From assembly GCA_022567305.1 (NCBI GenBank), contig JADFHF010000025.1, positions 1 through 55,677 on the forward strand: 55,677 nucleotides of DNA, in the 5' to 3' direction. Numbering within the stretch: position 1 is the stretch's first letter; each line of letters begins with the position of its first letter. The translations under genes and the position numbers were made by a program. This DNA is from Bacteroidota bacterium. Its GTDB lineage: Bacteria; Bacteroidota; Rhodothermia; Rhodothermales; UBA10348. Shown in pieces: positions 42,680 through 50,776 of this stretch. A model generated the notes under the pieces. The model worked only from the letters and a program-made list of their open reading frames with translations, was not told where the DNA came from and ran no database searches.

Positions 42680-44413
42680 ATTCACGCGTATAAAAAAAGA
42701 GCCCATATGACCTGCCTGTAAATCCTTATTTTAAAGTGGCTTAAAACTTGAATAAGGAGGCAAAATCGCATGGACTCTCTTTCAACCCAAGAACGCGTAT
42801 TTTACGGGATAAATCAAGCGCATCCGGACCTCTTTTCTGACAAAAACAAGCTGCTTGAAGCCTCGGCCGTGGGCCAGAAACCGGTCTACGTTGACTTCAG
42901 CGGAGGCGCCCTTTCGAGCGACGCCGGATTGCTGCTGCTAAAAGAAGTAGACGAGCAAATTGGCCTTACAAAGGCCGCTGCCGCCGTGCTTTCGGACGCG
43001 CGCGATGCCCGCTACACATTGCACAGCACGTGCGAGCTTTTGCGCCAATGCGTATATCAGATCGCGGCGGGCTACGAGGACGGCAACGATAGCAACGCGC
43101 TTCGCTTTGAGCCCATCATCAAGATGGCTGCCGGACGCCTTCCCGTGAGCGGGGCCGCTCTGGCCTCACAGCCCACGATATCACGTTTTCAGAACCGTCC
43201 CTCGCGTGCGCAGCTGTATCGTATGGCCACCTGCATTGTAGAGCAGTTCATCGCCTCCTACGATGAAGACCCCGAGATCATCGTGCTCGATTTCGATGAT
43301 ACCGATAGCCAGACCTATGGAGATCAGCAGCTTGCGCTTTTCAATGCGTACTACAACAGTTATTGTTACATGCCGCTGCACGTCTACGAGGGGCTCTCCG
43401 GCAAACTCATCACGACCATCCTGAAGCCGACGGTCATGAAAGGCCCAGCCGTGCTCTCGGTCTTGCGGCGGCTCGTCAAGAGGCTGCGCAAAGAGTGGCC
43501 ACGGGCAATAATTGTCTTCCGGGGCGACAGCCACTTTACGAAGCCTGAGGTAATGGATTTCATGGAATCCGAGTCCAACTGCATGCACGTCAGTGGTTTA
43601 AGAGCGAACGCGGTGCTTAAACGACTGGCCGCGCGGGTCGTCGAGAAGACCGAGCGGCTCTACGAGCGTGGCAACGGAAAGAAGGTCGAACGCTTTCACT
43701 CTCTTCGCTACAAAGCCGGATCCTGGAGCCGCTACCGGAGAGTGATTGTCAAAGTGGACGTCGGCCCTCAGGGCACGAACGTACGCTATGTGACGACGGA
43801 CATGGAAGAAGCGCCGGCCAGGTCGCTCTATCAGAACGTCTATTGCAACCGGGCAAGGGCCGAGAATTTCATTAAGGATCACAAGCTGTACCTGCATTCC
43901 GATCGGGCCTCTTGCCACCGCTTCGAGGCCAATCAGTTTCGCTTGTTTCTGCACTCACTCGCCTACATCCTCTTCGATACGCTCCGCCGCGAAGTCCTTC
44001 GCGGCACCGAGTGGGCCACGTCTACAATCGAGACGCTGCGCGTGAAACTGATCAAAGTGGGCGCCCGCGTGCGCGAGCTCAAGACAAGGATAAAAATCGA
44101 ACTGCCGACAGCATGTCCTCTCAAGGGAATGATTCGGCGCAGCTTCCTGCTCCTGGCGCAGCTTCGTCCCGGTTAGACGCCAGTCCCTTTCTTCAGTAGG
44201 AGATTCTCACAAGAAAATGCGAGCGTCCGCGCGTAGCGGCGGAGGGGTGAAGTGCGTCGTGCTGCGACAAATCGAGCGGCTGTGGGACCGACAACGGCTT
44301 CCAAACAACGTAGAATGAACTTGCGATCTTGCGCCAACTCGTATCCAGCCCCCAAGAAACAGTCAACTCCTAAATGGCCCCGCCAGATTCCGTACTTTTG
44401 ACGACGCGTGAAT
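42680..44413 (+). mobile_element. IS1380-family insertion sequence
   Basis: Ten-base perfect terminal inverted repeats, ATTCACGCGT at 42680-42689 and ACGCGTGAAT at 44404-44413, bracket a single long transposase gene. The total of about 1.73 kb fits IS1380 elements. The left repeat lies four bases after the stop of the truncated SGNH gene, and a gene fragment is open immediately to the right of the other repeat, so both flanking genes look interrupted. No matching 4-base target duplication is evident (left AATA, right AGAT), suggesting later rearrangement or that the ends are off by a few bases. Confidence 0.8.
42770..44176 (+). CDS. IS1380-family transposase (DDE)
   Basis: A 468-residue transposase of the IS1380 group (DDE_Tnp_1-like). 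Family landmarks are VYVDFSGGALSSDAGLLLLK at the start, VLDFDDTDSQTYGDQQL with the first catalytic Asp, IVFRGDSHFTKPEVM with the second Asp, and YCNRARAENFIKDHKLYLHS with the catalytic Glu, then FRLFLHSLAYILFDTLRR. AAGGAGG is placed about nine bases before the ATG (AATAAGGAGGCAAAATCGC). The protein looks complete, so the element may still be active. Confidence 0.95.
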   Translation: MDSLSTQERVFYGINQAHPDLFSDKNKLLEASAVGQKPVYVDFSGGALSSDAGLLLLKEVDEQIGLTKAAAAVLSDARDARYTLHSTCELLRQCVYQIAAGYEDGNDSNALRFEPIIKMAAGRLPVSGAALASQPTISRFQNRPSRAQLYRMATCIVEQFIASYDEDPEIIVLDFDDTDSQTYGDQQLALFNAYYNSYCYMPLHVYEGLSGKLITTILKPTVMKGPAVLSVLRRLVKRLRKEWPRAIIVFRGDSHFTKPEVMDFMESESNCMHVSGLRANAVLKRLAARVVEKTERLYERGNGKKVERFHSLRYKAGSWSRYRRVIVKVDVGPQGTNVRYVTTDMEEAPARSLYQNVYCNRARAENFIKDHKLYLHSDRASCHRFEANQFRLFLHSLAYILFDTLRREVLRGTEWATSTIETLRVKLIKVGARVRELKTRIKIELPTACPLKGMIRRSFLLLAQLRPG

Positions 44414-44717
44414 AGATACGGCTAGATATTGTGACAACTTTTATATGCTGTCCCTAGACGATAGGGGGCGTGCTCATACGCTCATGCTCGAACGCCTTGT
44501 TAGTTATAACCATGTGGCCAGGCTGCATGAAGAAGGATTGTTGGATGACGACGAGTTTGAGGCCATCCAAGGCACATATTTTTCGATTATGAGAACACCG
44601 GGTGCGGGTGCGTGGTGGGCTGCTTACAAGCATTGTGTTCCCAAAAAACTTGAGTCTCATGTGACCAGTCGCCTGGACGCTGTGAGTATTGCACGCAGAC
44701 CTATCATGGAGGAGTAG
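44412..44717 (+). pseudogene. Gene fragment of unknown function, 5' end cut by IS1380
   Basis: The frame is open from the edge of the IS1380 element (44412) to a stop at 44717; the first ATG is at 44445, giving 90 residues (MLSLDDRGRAHTLMLERLVS). The C-terminal part LLDDDEFEAIQGTYFSIMRTP and GAGAWWAAYKHCVP resembles the C-terminal half of small membrane-anchored proteins of unknown function that carry a 'PG-RAWW' motif; those usually have an N-terminal transmembrane region, which is missing here. I therefore read it as the 3' remnant of a gene truncated by the insertion. Translation from 44445 is possible, but no good ribosome site is present. Confidence 0.5.
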
Positions 44718-45016
44718 GAGTGGCTGTTCCACAAGGATTAGATTCGACCGAACTAGCAGCAGATCCAATTTTAGCTCTGCTAGCCGTATAACCAGAGCAT
44801 TCTGCGTTCGCCTTGCGTCCGGAGATCCGCCAGCCGGTATACCTATAATCAGAATATGATCCCAATCAAGCTCATGGATTTTCGGAACGGATAAGCATAT
44901 GTTTACTCTTATCCATTTGTTGAATCCAAATTAGATGATTCCACGCACCATACAGTGCAAACCGAAAATTGTGACGAGCTTGTCTATATAGTCATGAAAC
45001 AATTAACCTGAAGATA
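44718..45016. other. Intergenic region before the secreted PQQ/sorbosone-type dehydrogenase
   Basis: This is about 300 bases without a gene. It holds one short hairpin, GGATAAG (44889-44895) and CTTATCC (44908-44914) with a 12-base loop, not followed by a good U-run. The last 80 bases are AT-rich and presumably contain the promoter of the next gene. Nothing else was recognised. Confidence 0.4.
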
Positions 45017-46483
45017 ATGGTGAGAAATAGGTTCAAGCATTTCTTTACAGCATTCTTCATTCTTTTTTATGTGACATCATCTAATGAGGTCATCGGTCAA
45101 TCAGACCTTTGGAATGTACCAGAAGGTTTTTTGGTGGAAGAAGCGGTTTCAAACTTATTCTTGCCAGTTAATATTGCGTTTGTTCCGAATCCCCAATCGG
45201 ATCTAGACACACCAATTTACTATATCACCGAATTATATGGCCAAGTCAAGGTGGTGCTGCGCAGTGGCGACGTGCGAGTGTATGCCGACAGCCTTTTGAA
45301 CTTTACGCCAACCGGAGACTTTCCCGGCTCGGGCGAGATGGGCGTCACTGGAATTGTAGTTGAACCTAATACTGGCGATCTGTTTGTCACTATGGTATAT
45401 GATGATGGCGGTATAAAAAATAAAGTCGTGCGGATGAGCAGTAACGATGGCGGGCGTTCGGTAGCGACCATTACAACCCTGTTGGACGATATCCCCGGCC
45501 CACCACAGTCGCATCAGATTCATGCCGCCACCATTGGACTGGATGGTAAACTCTATATCCAAGTTGGTGACGGCACTGAAGCTGAATCTGCCCAGCGCGA
45601 TGACGACCTACGGGGCAAAGTCTTACGTATGAATCTCGACGGTTCGATTCCCGAAGATAATCCCAACGCAACGAGTTACGTTTATGCCAAGGGATTTCGA
45701 AATCCGTTTGGCGGTGCCTGGCGAGAGGCCGATGGGTTTCTCTATGTCAGTGACAATGGCCCGGAGTGGGATGACCGATTAGTGAAAGTTGAACCGGGCG
45801 GTAATATGGGTTGGCCAAATAGTCTGCTGCCCGGAGCCATCAAGTTGTGGAACCCGACTGTAGCACCGACAGCTGTGAAATTTTACGAAGGGGCTGGGTT
45901 TCCTGAGCCCTTCCAAGGCCGTCTGTTTGTAGCGCTCTCAGGACCAACTTACCTTCTCGGTCAGACCGAACGCGGTAAACGTATTGATATGTTTACTCTT
46001 GCAGAAGACGGTAGTGTGACTTCAGAGGAGATTTTTTTGAATTATGTCGGCAACGGCCGGGCAACAGTTGTCGGATTAGCTTTTGGTCCAGATGGGCTCT
46101 ATTTCACTGACCTGTACGGTGAAGACGGCTTCGATAGTAATGGTCTCACACATTCCAATGTTTATCGGGTTTCTTATCATCCCATAAAAGTTGCGCGGAA
46201 TAGTGAATCTTCTGCTCTAACTCAATTCACCTTGGCTCAAAACTATCCGAATCCTTTCAATCCCACGACTGCCATTGAATTCTCGATACCTGAGTCGGGG
46301 TTCATTACGTTGAGAATATTCAATATTCTTGGCAAAGAAATAACAACCCTAATAGCTGAAAGACTCACTAAAGGAATTAACAAAGTGATGTGGAATGCAC
46401 ACGGGCTCCCCAGCGGAGTGTATTTATATCAATTGCAGGTTGCTGATTTTGTTAAAACCAAAAAACTTATGTTGATTAGGTAG
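45017..46483 (+). CDS. Secreted sorbosone/glucose dehydrogenase-type PQQ beta-propeller with T9SS sorting domain
   Basis: A 488-residue exported protein. Signal peptide about 1-27 (FFTAFFILFYVTSSNEVIGQ). A six-bladed propeller of the glucose/sorbosone dehydrogenase family follows (about 35-385): ITELYGQVKVVLRSGDVRVY, HQIHAATIGLDGKLYIQVGD, LRGKVLRMNLDGSIP, GFRNPFGGAW, YVSDNGPEWDDRL, VGLAFGPDGLYFTDLYGED. The last ~85 residues are a type-A T9SS sorting domain (FTLAQNYPNPFNPTTAIEFS, LRIFNILGKEITTL, GVYLYQLQV). It probably oxidises a sugar or binds one at the cell surface. The 5' and 3' ends are AT-rich while the central propeller is closer to the genome average, which may reflect a mosaic origin. 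Known calcium/PQQ residues were not verified. Confidence 0.9.
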   Translation: MVRNRFKHFFTAFFILFYVTSSNEVIGQSDLWNVPEGFLVEEAVSNLFLPVNIAFVPNPQSDLDTPIYYITELYGQVKVVLRSGDVRVYADSLLNFTPTGDFPGSGEMGVTGIVVEPNTGDLFVTMVYDDGGIKNKVVRMSSNDGGRSVATITTLLDDIPGPPQSHQIHAATIGLDGKLYIQVGDGTEAESAQRDDDLRGKVLRMNLDGSIPEDNPNATSYVYAKGFRNPFGGAWREADGFLYVSDNGPEWDDRLVKVEPGGNMGWPNSLLPGAIKLWNPTVAPTAVKFYEGAGFPEPFQGRLFVALSGPTYLLGQTERGKRIDMFTLAEDGSVTSEEIFLNYVGNGRATVVGLAFGPDGLYFTDLYGEDGFDSNGLTHSNVYRVSYHPIKVARNSESSALTQFTLAQNYPNPFNPTTAIEFSIPESGFITLRIFNILGKEITTLIAERLTKGINKVMWNAHGLPSGVYLYQLQVADFVKTKKLMLIR

Positions 46484-46532
46484 ATCTCTCTTGTAAGCAA
46501 TCTCTAACGTTAGACCGTATGCTAAAGGAGAA

Positions 46533-46602
46533 GCGATAAACCCTGTTTTGTTTGTGTCCTGCCTGACACAACAACGTACCGAGCAGAACACGGGTTTATC
46601 GC
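46533..46602. repeat. Nested palindrome downstream of the dehydrogenase gene
   Basis: Outer arms GCGATAAACCC (46533-46543) and GGGTTTATCGC (46592-46602) pair perfectly and extend imperfectly inward (TGTTTTG against CAGAACAC). Inside lies a second perfect hairpin, TTGTGTC (46552-46558) and GACACAA (46565-46571) with a six-base loop. It starts 50 bases after the stop codon at 46483 and could act as a transcript terminator or RNA-stabilising structure, or be a REP-like or transposon-derived element. There is no U-run after it. Confidence 0.7.
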
Positions 46603-46611
46603 CACTTTAAC

Positions 46612-46655
46612 ATAGGGTCTTATCCCACTACAAGATCCTCGAACAACTTGGCCAA
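46612..46655 (+). repeat. Kinase 5'-stub repeat, copy B (short, no start codon)
   Basis: The stretch from 46612 contains TCTTATCCCACTACAAGATC and CTCGAACAACTTGGCCAA, reading L-S-H-Y-K-I-L-E-Q-L-G-Q in one frame, which is the kinase N-terminus SHYKILEELG. No in-frame ATG precedes it, the conserved ~70-base upstream block is absent, and similarity to kinases stops after the Gly. It is a vestige only. Confidence 0.7.
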
Positions 46656-46819
46656 TCCTTGCAAATTTGGAGTCGAATCTGTAACTATCGGTACCCAGTT
46701 TAAGGGTCGCTTCCGATCTCCCACTTAAGTCACGCAATCTCGCCTACGTTTTGATAGGCGTAGCGGTCGGAATCTCCATTTTAATTCAGCACGATAGTTC
46801 AATCACTCTGAGGAACACC

Positions 46820-47659
46820 ATGTCGAAATCATACGCAAGTAAAGCCATTCTCCTGGCCGTGTTATTCACGGTAATCGTCGTGCCCACATCCCGGGCCCAG
46901 GATGATACCCCAACATCCTATTTCCAAGTCGATTTCATGAAGGTTGCCCCGGGAAATGAGGCGGAGTATTTGGATGTTGAACACTCTATTTGGAAGCCTA
47001 TCCACGAGGCACGTCAGCGCGCCGGTAATCTCGTCAGCTGGAGTCTCTATATGATCCGGTATCCGTCTGGTACGAATACGGAGTACAATTTCGTTACGGT
47101 CAACGCGTATTCGGACTTTAACCACACCGAAAATAGCTTTTCTGATAACGTCGTACAGCAAGCCCATCCAGGAGCTAGCGAAGCGGATCGTAACGAAATG
47201 ATGAACAGGACAGGTGCATCAAGAGATCTGGTGCGCTCAGAAATGTGGATGTTGCACGACGTCCTTGCACCATCAAGTCCCGCACAGTATGTCACCGTGA
47301 CCCATATGACGGTTCCTCCAGGAGGAGGTGAAGATTACTTGACACTGGAGCGAGAAATCTGGAAGCCGATTCATGCAGCGTCCGTTGAAGCCGGATACAG
47401 ATCCGGTTGGGGCGTGTATTCCATGATGTTTCCCAACGGTGCATCTGAACCCTACAACTATGGAACAGTAAACTTCTTTGACGAATATTCAGATATCGTC
47501 GCCGATATCCCAGACGAAGTCTGGGAGAATGCGCATCCTGGATATACGGAAGCGATGTGGGACGATGTTTTTGCCCGTACCCTGGAAGTCAGGTCGGTCT
47601 ATGACTCGCAGCTCTGGCAGCTCGTTGAGACCACTAATACCGCAGCATATGAGGATTAG
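46820..47659 (+). CDS. Exported protein with two tandem repeats (dimeric alpha/beta-barrel-like), function unknown
   Basis: A 279-residue protein. ATG 46820 is chosen: GAGGAA lies seven bases upstream and the start gives a normal signal peptide (SKAILLAVLFTVIVVPTSRAQ). The mature part is an internal duplication of about 120 residues: repeat 1 has YFQVDFMKVAPGNEAEYLDV and SIWKPIHEARQRAGNLVSW, repeat 2 has YVTVTHMTVPPGGGEDYLTL and EIWKPIHAASVEAGYRSGW. Each also ends in a similar N-A-Y/N-F-F region followed by 'AHPG(A/Y)(S/T)EA'. This pattern looks like a tandem ferredoxin-like (dimeric alpha/beta barrel) fold, but I cannot name the family with certainty. No T9SS tail. Confidence 0.8.
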   Translation: MSKSYASKAILLAVLFTVIVVPTSRAQDDTPTSYFQVDFMKVAPGNEAEYLDVEHSIWKPIHEARQRAGNLVSWSLYMIRYPSGTNTEYNFVTVNAYSDFNHTENSFSDNVVQQAHPGASEADRNEMMNRTGASRDLVRSEMWMLHDVLAPSSPAQYVTVTHMTVPPGGGEDYLTLEREIWKPIHAASVEAGYRSGWGVYSMMFPNGASEPYNYGTVNFFDEYSDIVADIPDEVWENAHPGYTEAMWDDVFARTLEVRSVYDSQLWQLVETTNTAAYED

Positions 47660-47855
47660 ACGAGCACATTCGCCGTAAATGAACGCGAGGATAATATTCC
47701 TTGAACAGCTTCCGGCGGTTGCAAGTCAAGATCTAGGCAAGCAGTGTGCGAGTACCTGATTCATCCGCTAAGGAAAATCCAGGGACATATTGGTAGCTGA
47801 AAACCCTGCCCGCATATTGAGGGGAACAAGCTCCCTTCCCGGCTACCTATTTATC

Positions 47856-47985
47856 CCTCCACCCCCTTAATTGCACTTCCGCCCTTAACCTCGTTTCTTT
47901 AGGCTAACCCACCTGAATTGGCAATGCTTGGTAAATCCTTATCTCACTACAAGATCCTCGAAGAACTAGGCGGCGGAGGTATGCG
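47856..47985 (+). repeat. Kinase 5'-stub repeat, copy C
   Basis: The upstream block is CCTCCACCCCC, ATTGCACTTCCGCCC, CGTTTCTTTAGGCTAACCCA and CCTGAA, then ATG at 47924 and codons MLGKSLSHYKILEELGGGGM. Across ~130 bases it matches the copies at 50646 (same strand) and 36412-36540 (opposite strand), including the non-coding part, so the repeated unit carries its own leader. Confidence 0.85.
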
Positions 47986-48043
47986 GTTTGTCTATAAGGC
48001 CGAAGACATGAAAATCGACCTGAACAAGACCATCTGTCGGTGA
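47924..48043 (+). pseudogene. Ser/Thr protein kinase N-terminal stub (39 codons)
   Basis: The frame reads MLGKSLSHYKILEELGGGGM then RFVYKAEDMKIDLNKTICR and stops at 48043. It matches the first ~30 residues of the bacterial Ser/Thr kinases that open MxGKxxSHYKILEKLGxGGM-GxVYKAED, including the glycine-rich loop and the VYKAED segment, but loses the VAIK lysine and everything after it. It cannot be an active kinase. The next gene's ATG (48105) follows after 61 bases, so this leader-like peptide precedes the amidohydrolase gene. Confidence 0.8.
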
Positions 48044-48104
48044 GGCATTGATACCGAAAGCCGTGGCCATTATAACCAAAGAGAAATCCATTCGGAGGGG
48101 AGTA

Positions 48105-50594
48105 ATGCAATCTGGTCGAGTATTCCTGATCTGCGCGTTGTGTTCTTTTTCTGCAACGAGCGGTTTTGCTCAGTCGGACACCAACCACCAGGTCGAGAGT
48201 GGAGTCGTTGCGGACATTATTCTGTACAACGCCAACGTCATCTCGTTCGATGATCAGAACCCGAGCGGCGAGGCGGTGGCCATTGCGGGACGGCATATCC
48301 TGGCAATGGGTACCGACGCTGCGATGTTGGCCCTTCAGACAACGGGCACTCAGCTATTTGATCTGGAAGGGAAGACAGTGCTTCCAGGACTCATCGAGGC
48401 GCACGATCACTGGCTTAATAATGCGTTTTCAAACACAGGCACTGCAACCGAGAGTGATCAGAGGGAAGGCCTCAAGCAAGCAGCGCTCCGGGCGGCGGCC
48501 AGAGGGTATACTACTGTTCACGAGATCGGATATCCGGACCCCTTTTTTGAGATCGCGCAGGAATTGGCCCAGGATGGAGAGCTGGCCGTACGCATCAATA
48601 TCTACCCTCCGTATAACGATAACTGTAATGAGGATCGCGTCCCCTGGGACATCTTGCCTTACACCGAGGAAAAGGATGTACAGGTCCGCGTGGCCGGCAT
48701 CAAGATATTCGCCGACGGCGGGAGCTGCCAGCGGCCTTCGGTCACCATTCCATATGTCGGTGGGCGGGAGATTCCAGGTACCTATGGCGACCTGTTCCGG
48801 ACGCAAGTCGAGATGAACGACATCGTGAAGACGGTGCTGGACGCAGGATATCCGATAGCGATGCACGCGATCGGCGATTCGGCAATTGGTGTTGGCCTCA
48901 ACGCTTTCGAATTCGCCTTCGACGGTCAGGGTAATGTGCTGCGCAGCCGCATGGAACATCTGAGGGTCATGAGGGAGGATCTGGTCGACCAAATGGCAGC
49001 CCTGGGTATAGGCGCGTCCATTCAATACAGCTGGGCCCGATCCAGTAGAACCGGATCCGAGAACGTTTACGAGCCGCAGGTGCTCGAGTGGCTCTTTCCT
49101 TGGAGAAGAATGGCAGATCGGGGTATTCCGATCATCGGTGGAAACGACTTTCCACCCACAGGTCTTATGGATGCCATGCCAACCATAAGCTTGTTGGCTA
49201 CACGGCAGAGCGAGCGAGGCGCCCCACTTCCCGACTGGTTGGATGGGGATCAGCTGACGGTCGAAGAGGGCTTTCGAGCGATGACCGTCACCAACGCCTG
49301 GGTGGCGTTCGAGGAGGATGTGAAGGGAACGATCACGCCTGGAAAGCTTGCGGATATCGTCGTGCTATCAGACGATCCGATGGCGATCGATCCGTTTGAT
49401 GTACGCTTCATCGACGTGGAGATGACCATCATGGATGGTGTCGTTCGGCACAATCAGCTTGGTGAAACAAGGCTTGCCGTGCACGACGCGGGCACGTTCA
49501 GCGTAGGCATCGATGACCGCGGACTCTGGGGGCAGCATCGCGCCCCGGTTGGCTTCGAGGTAGGCGGGCTCTCACAACTGTACCAGGGCTCGATTCTCAT
49601 GTCCTATGACGAGCAGACCGTAGCCACAGCGACGCTCCGCCAGCAGGACTATGCCACGACGGCGGGCGGATTTTTGGACTTTCAGGAACCGGGCGTGACG
49701 GCCACGGAGCAGGCGCGAGTCATATACGAAGATGTCTCTACGAACAGTCCTAACAGCCTCAGGGTCATTCAGGACTCTTACATGTGGGATGGAGATCCAC
49801 TGCTCCTGGTGAACTATGCGTTCGAAAATCCGCACGACTATCAGGTCGACGACGTGTTTTTTGGAAGCTTCATGAGCTTCAATATCAACGGGACCGGAAA
49901 TGAGCAGATGGGCTTTACTGACGATCTCGGTGGCTGGGATGAAAATCAGGGTCTGGGCTTTGCCTACATGTACGACGACGATCCGAGCGCACCCTATATC
50001 GGCGTGGCCATGTTTGACAGATCCGGATCGAGCATCAACAACGCCCTGACGTTCGCAGCAAGTCACCAGCTGCGTGTAGGAGGCGGCGAGGTGGATTTCG
50101 CGGGATTCATGCGCAGCGGGGTCGTCGAGACGGAGGCGACGCCCAACGGAAGTTATTCGATCCTTATGTCGACCGGTCCCTATTCGATCGAACCCGAAGC
50201 GTCGATTTCACCGTTCATGTTGGCGTTCGTTGTTGGGAAGAGTCTGGACGAGTTAAGAGATGCAGTGAATCTGGCCTACCAGAGATCCGCGGCGATATCT
50301 ACCGATCTAGACGAGCCGGCGTCTTTACCGGACGAGTTCAGACTGTTTCAGAGCTACCCCAACCCGTTTAATCCATCGACAACGATCAAATTTCAGCTTC
50401 CTAAACCCGATCGCGTGAGGATTGAAGTTTTCAATGTGTTAGGTCAGCGAGTCGCTTTGCTTCTCGACGAAAGGTTGCCCGCTGGAATCCACCGGATTCC
50501 GTTCAACGCCGAAAACCTAAGCAGTGGATTGTACATCTTCCGAGTTAACGCAGGAGAAATTTATGCTACCAGGAAGATGATTCGGATGAAATAA
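48105..50594 (+). CDS. Secreted YtcJ-like amidohydrolase with T9SS sorting domain
   Basis: An 829-residue exported enzyme. ATG 48105 is chosen because GGAGGGG lies directly upstream and a signal peptide starts there (VFLICALCSFSATSGFAQ). The amidohydrolase_3/YtcJ-type domain (about 35-460) has TVLPGLIEAHDHWLNNAF with the metal-binding His pair, GIKIFADGGSCQRPS, PIAMHAIGDSAIGVG, MEHLRVMREDL, IPIIGGNDFPPTG and GTITPGKLADIVVLS. A beta-rich region of about 280 residues follows, then a type-A T9SS sorting domain at the end (LFQSYPNPFNPSTTIKFQLP, VFNVLGQRVALLLDE, GLYIFRVNAGE). The substrate is unknown. It is flanked by kinase-stub repeats on both sides. Confidence 0.9.
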   Translation: MQSGRVFLICALCSFSATSGFAQSDTNHQVESGVVADIILYNANVISFDDQNPSGEAVAIAGRHILAMGTDAAMLALQTTGTQLFDLEGKTVLPGLIEAHDHWLNNAFSNTGTATESDQREGLKQAALRAAARGYTTVHEIGYPDPFFEIAQELAQDGELAVRINIYPPYNDNCNEDRVPWDILPYTEEKDVQVRVAGIKIFADGGSCQRPSVTIPYVGGREIPGTYGDLFRTQVEMNDIVKTVLDAGYPIAMHAIGDSAIGVGLNAFEFAFDGQGNVLRSRMEHLRVMREDLVDQMAALGIGASIQYSWARSSRTGSENVYEPQVLEWLFPWRRMADRGIPIIGGNDFPPTGLMDAMPTISLLATRQSERGAPLPDWLDGDQLTVEEGFRAMTVTNAWVAFEEDVKGTITPGKLADIVVLSDDPMAIDPFDVRFIDVEMTIMDGVVRHNQLGETRLAVHDAGTFSVGIDDRGLWGQHRAPVGFEVGGLSQLYQGSILMSYDEQTVATATLRQQDYATTAGGFLDFQEPGVTATEQARVIYEDVSTNSPNSLRVIQDSYMWDGDPLLLVNYAFENPHDYQVDDVFFGSFMSFNINGTGNEQMGFTDDLGGWDENQGLGFAYMYDDDPSAPYIGVAMFDRSGSSINNALTFAASHQLRVGGGEVDFAGFMRSGVVETEATPNGSYSILMSTGPYSIEPEASISPFMLAFVVGKSLDELRDAVNLAYQRSAAISTDLDEPASLPDEFRLFQSYPNPFNPSTTIKFQLPKPDRVRIEVFNVLGQRVALLLDERLPAGIHRIPFNAENLSSGLYIFRVNAGEIYATRKMIRMK

Positions 50595-50645
50595 CGATTC
50601 GAAAAGCATTGACCGGCGAGAATATAAAACCCGTCCGCGTTTACC

Positions 50646-50776
50646 CCTCCTCCCCCCTAATTGCCTTTCCGCCCTCAACCCCGTTTCTTTAGGCTCACCC
50701 ACCTGAAAGCGTGATGGTCGGCAAGACATTATCCCACTACAAGATCCTCGAAGAACTAGGCCGCGGCGGCATGGGG
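50646..50776 (+). repeat. Kinase 5'-stub repeat, copy D (best preserved)
   Basis: The leader block CCTCCTCCCCCCTAATTGCC, TTTCCGCCCTCAACCCCG, TTTCTTTAGGCTCACCCACC is followed by ATG at 50714 and codons MVGKTLSHYKILEELGRGGM-G. It matches copy C through leader and coding part. Similarity to the other copies stops right after the glycine-rich loop, where an unrelated restriction-modification fragment continues in frame. Confidence 0.88.

Noticed and set aside
44889-44914. GGATAAG/CTTATCC hairpin as an intrinsic terminator
   Set aside because: The stem is short and no T-run follows; kept only as a note in the intergenic entry.
46502-46516. TCTAACGTTAGA palindrome with GTTAGAC, resembling an integron attC core
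   Set aside because: The 5' partner does not fit RYYYAAC, the inner arms of an attC site are missing, and no integron integrase or cassette array is present.
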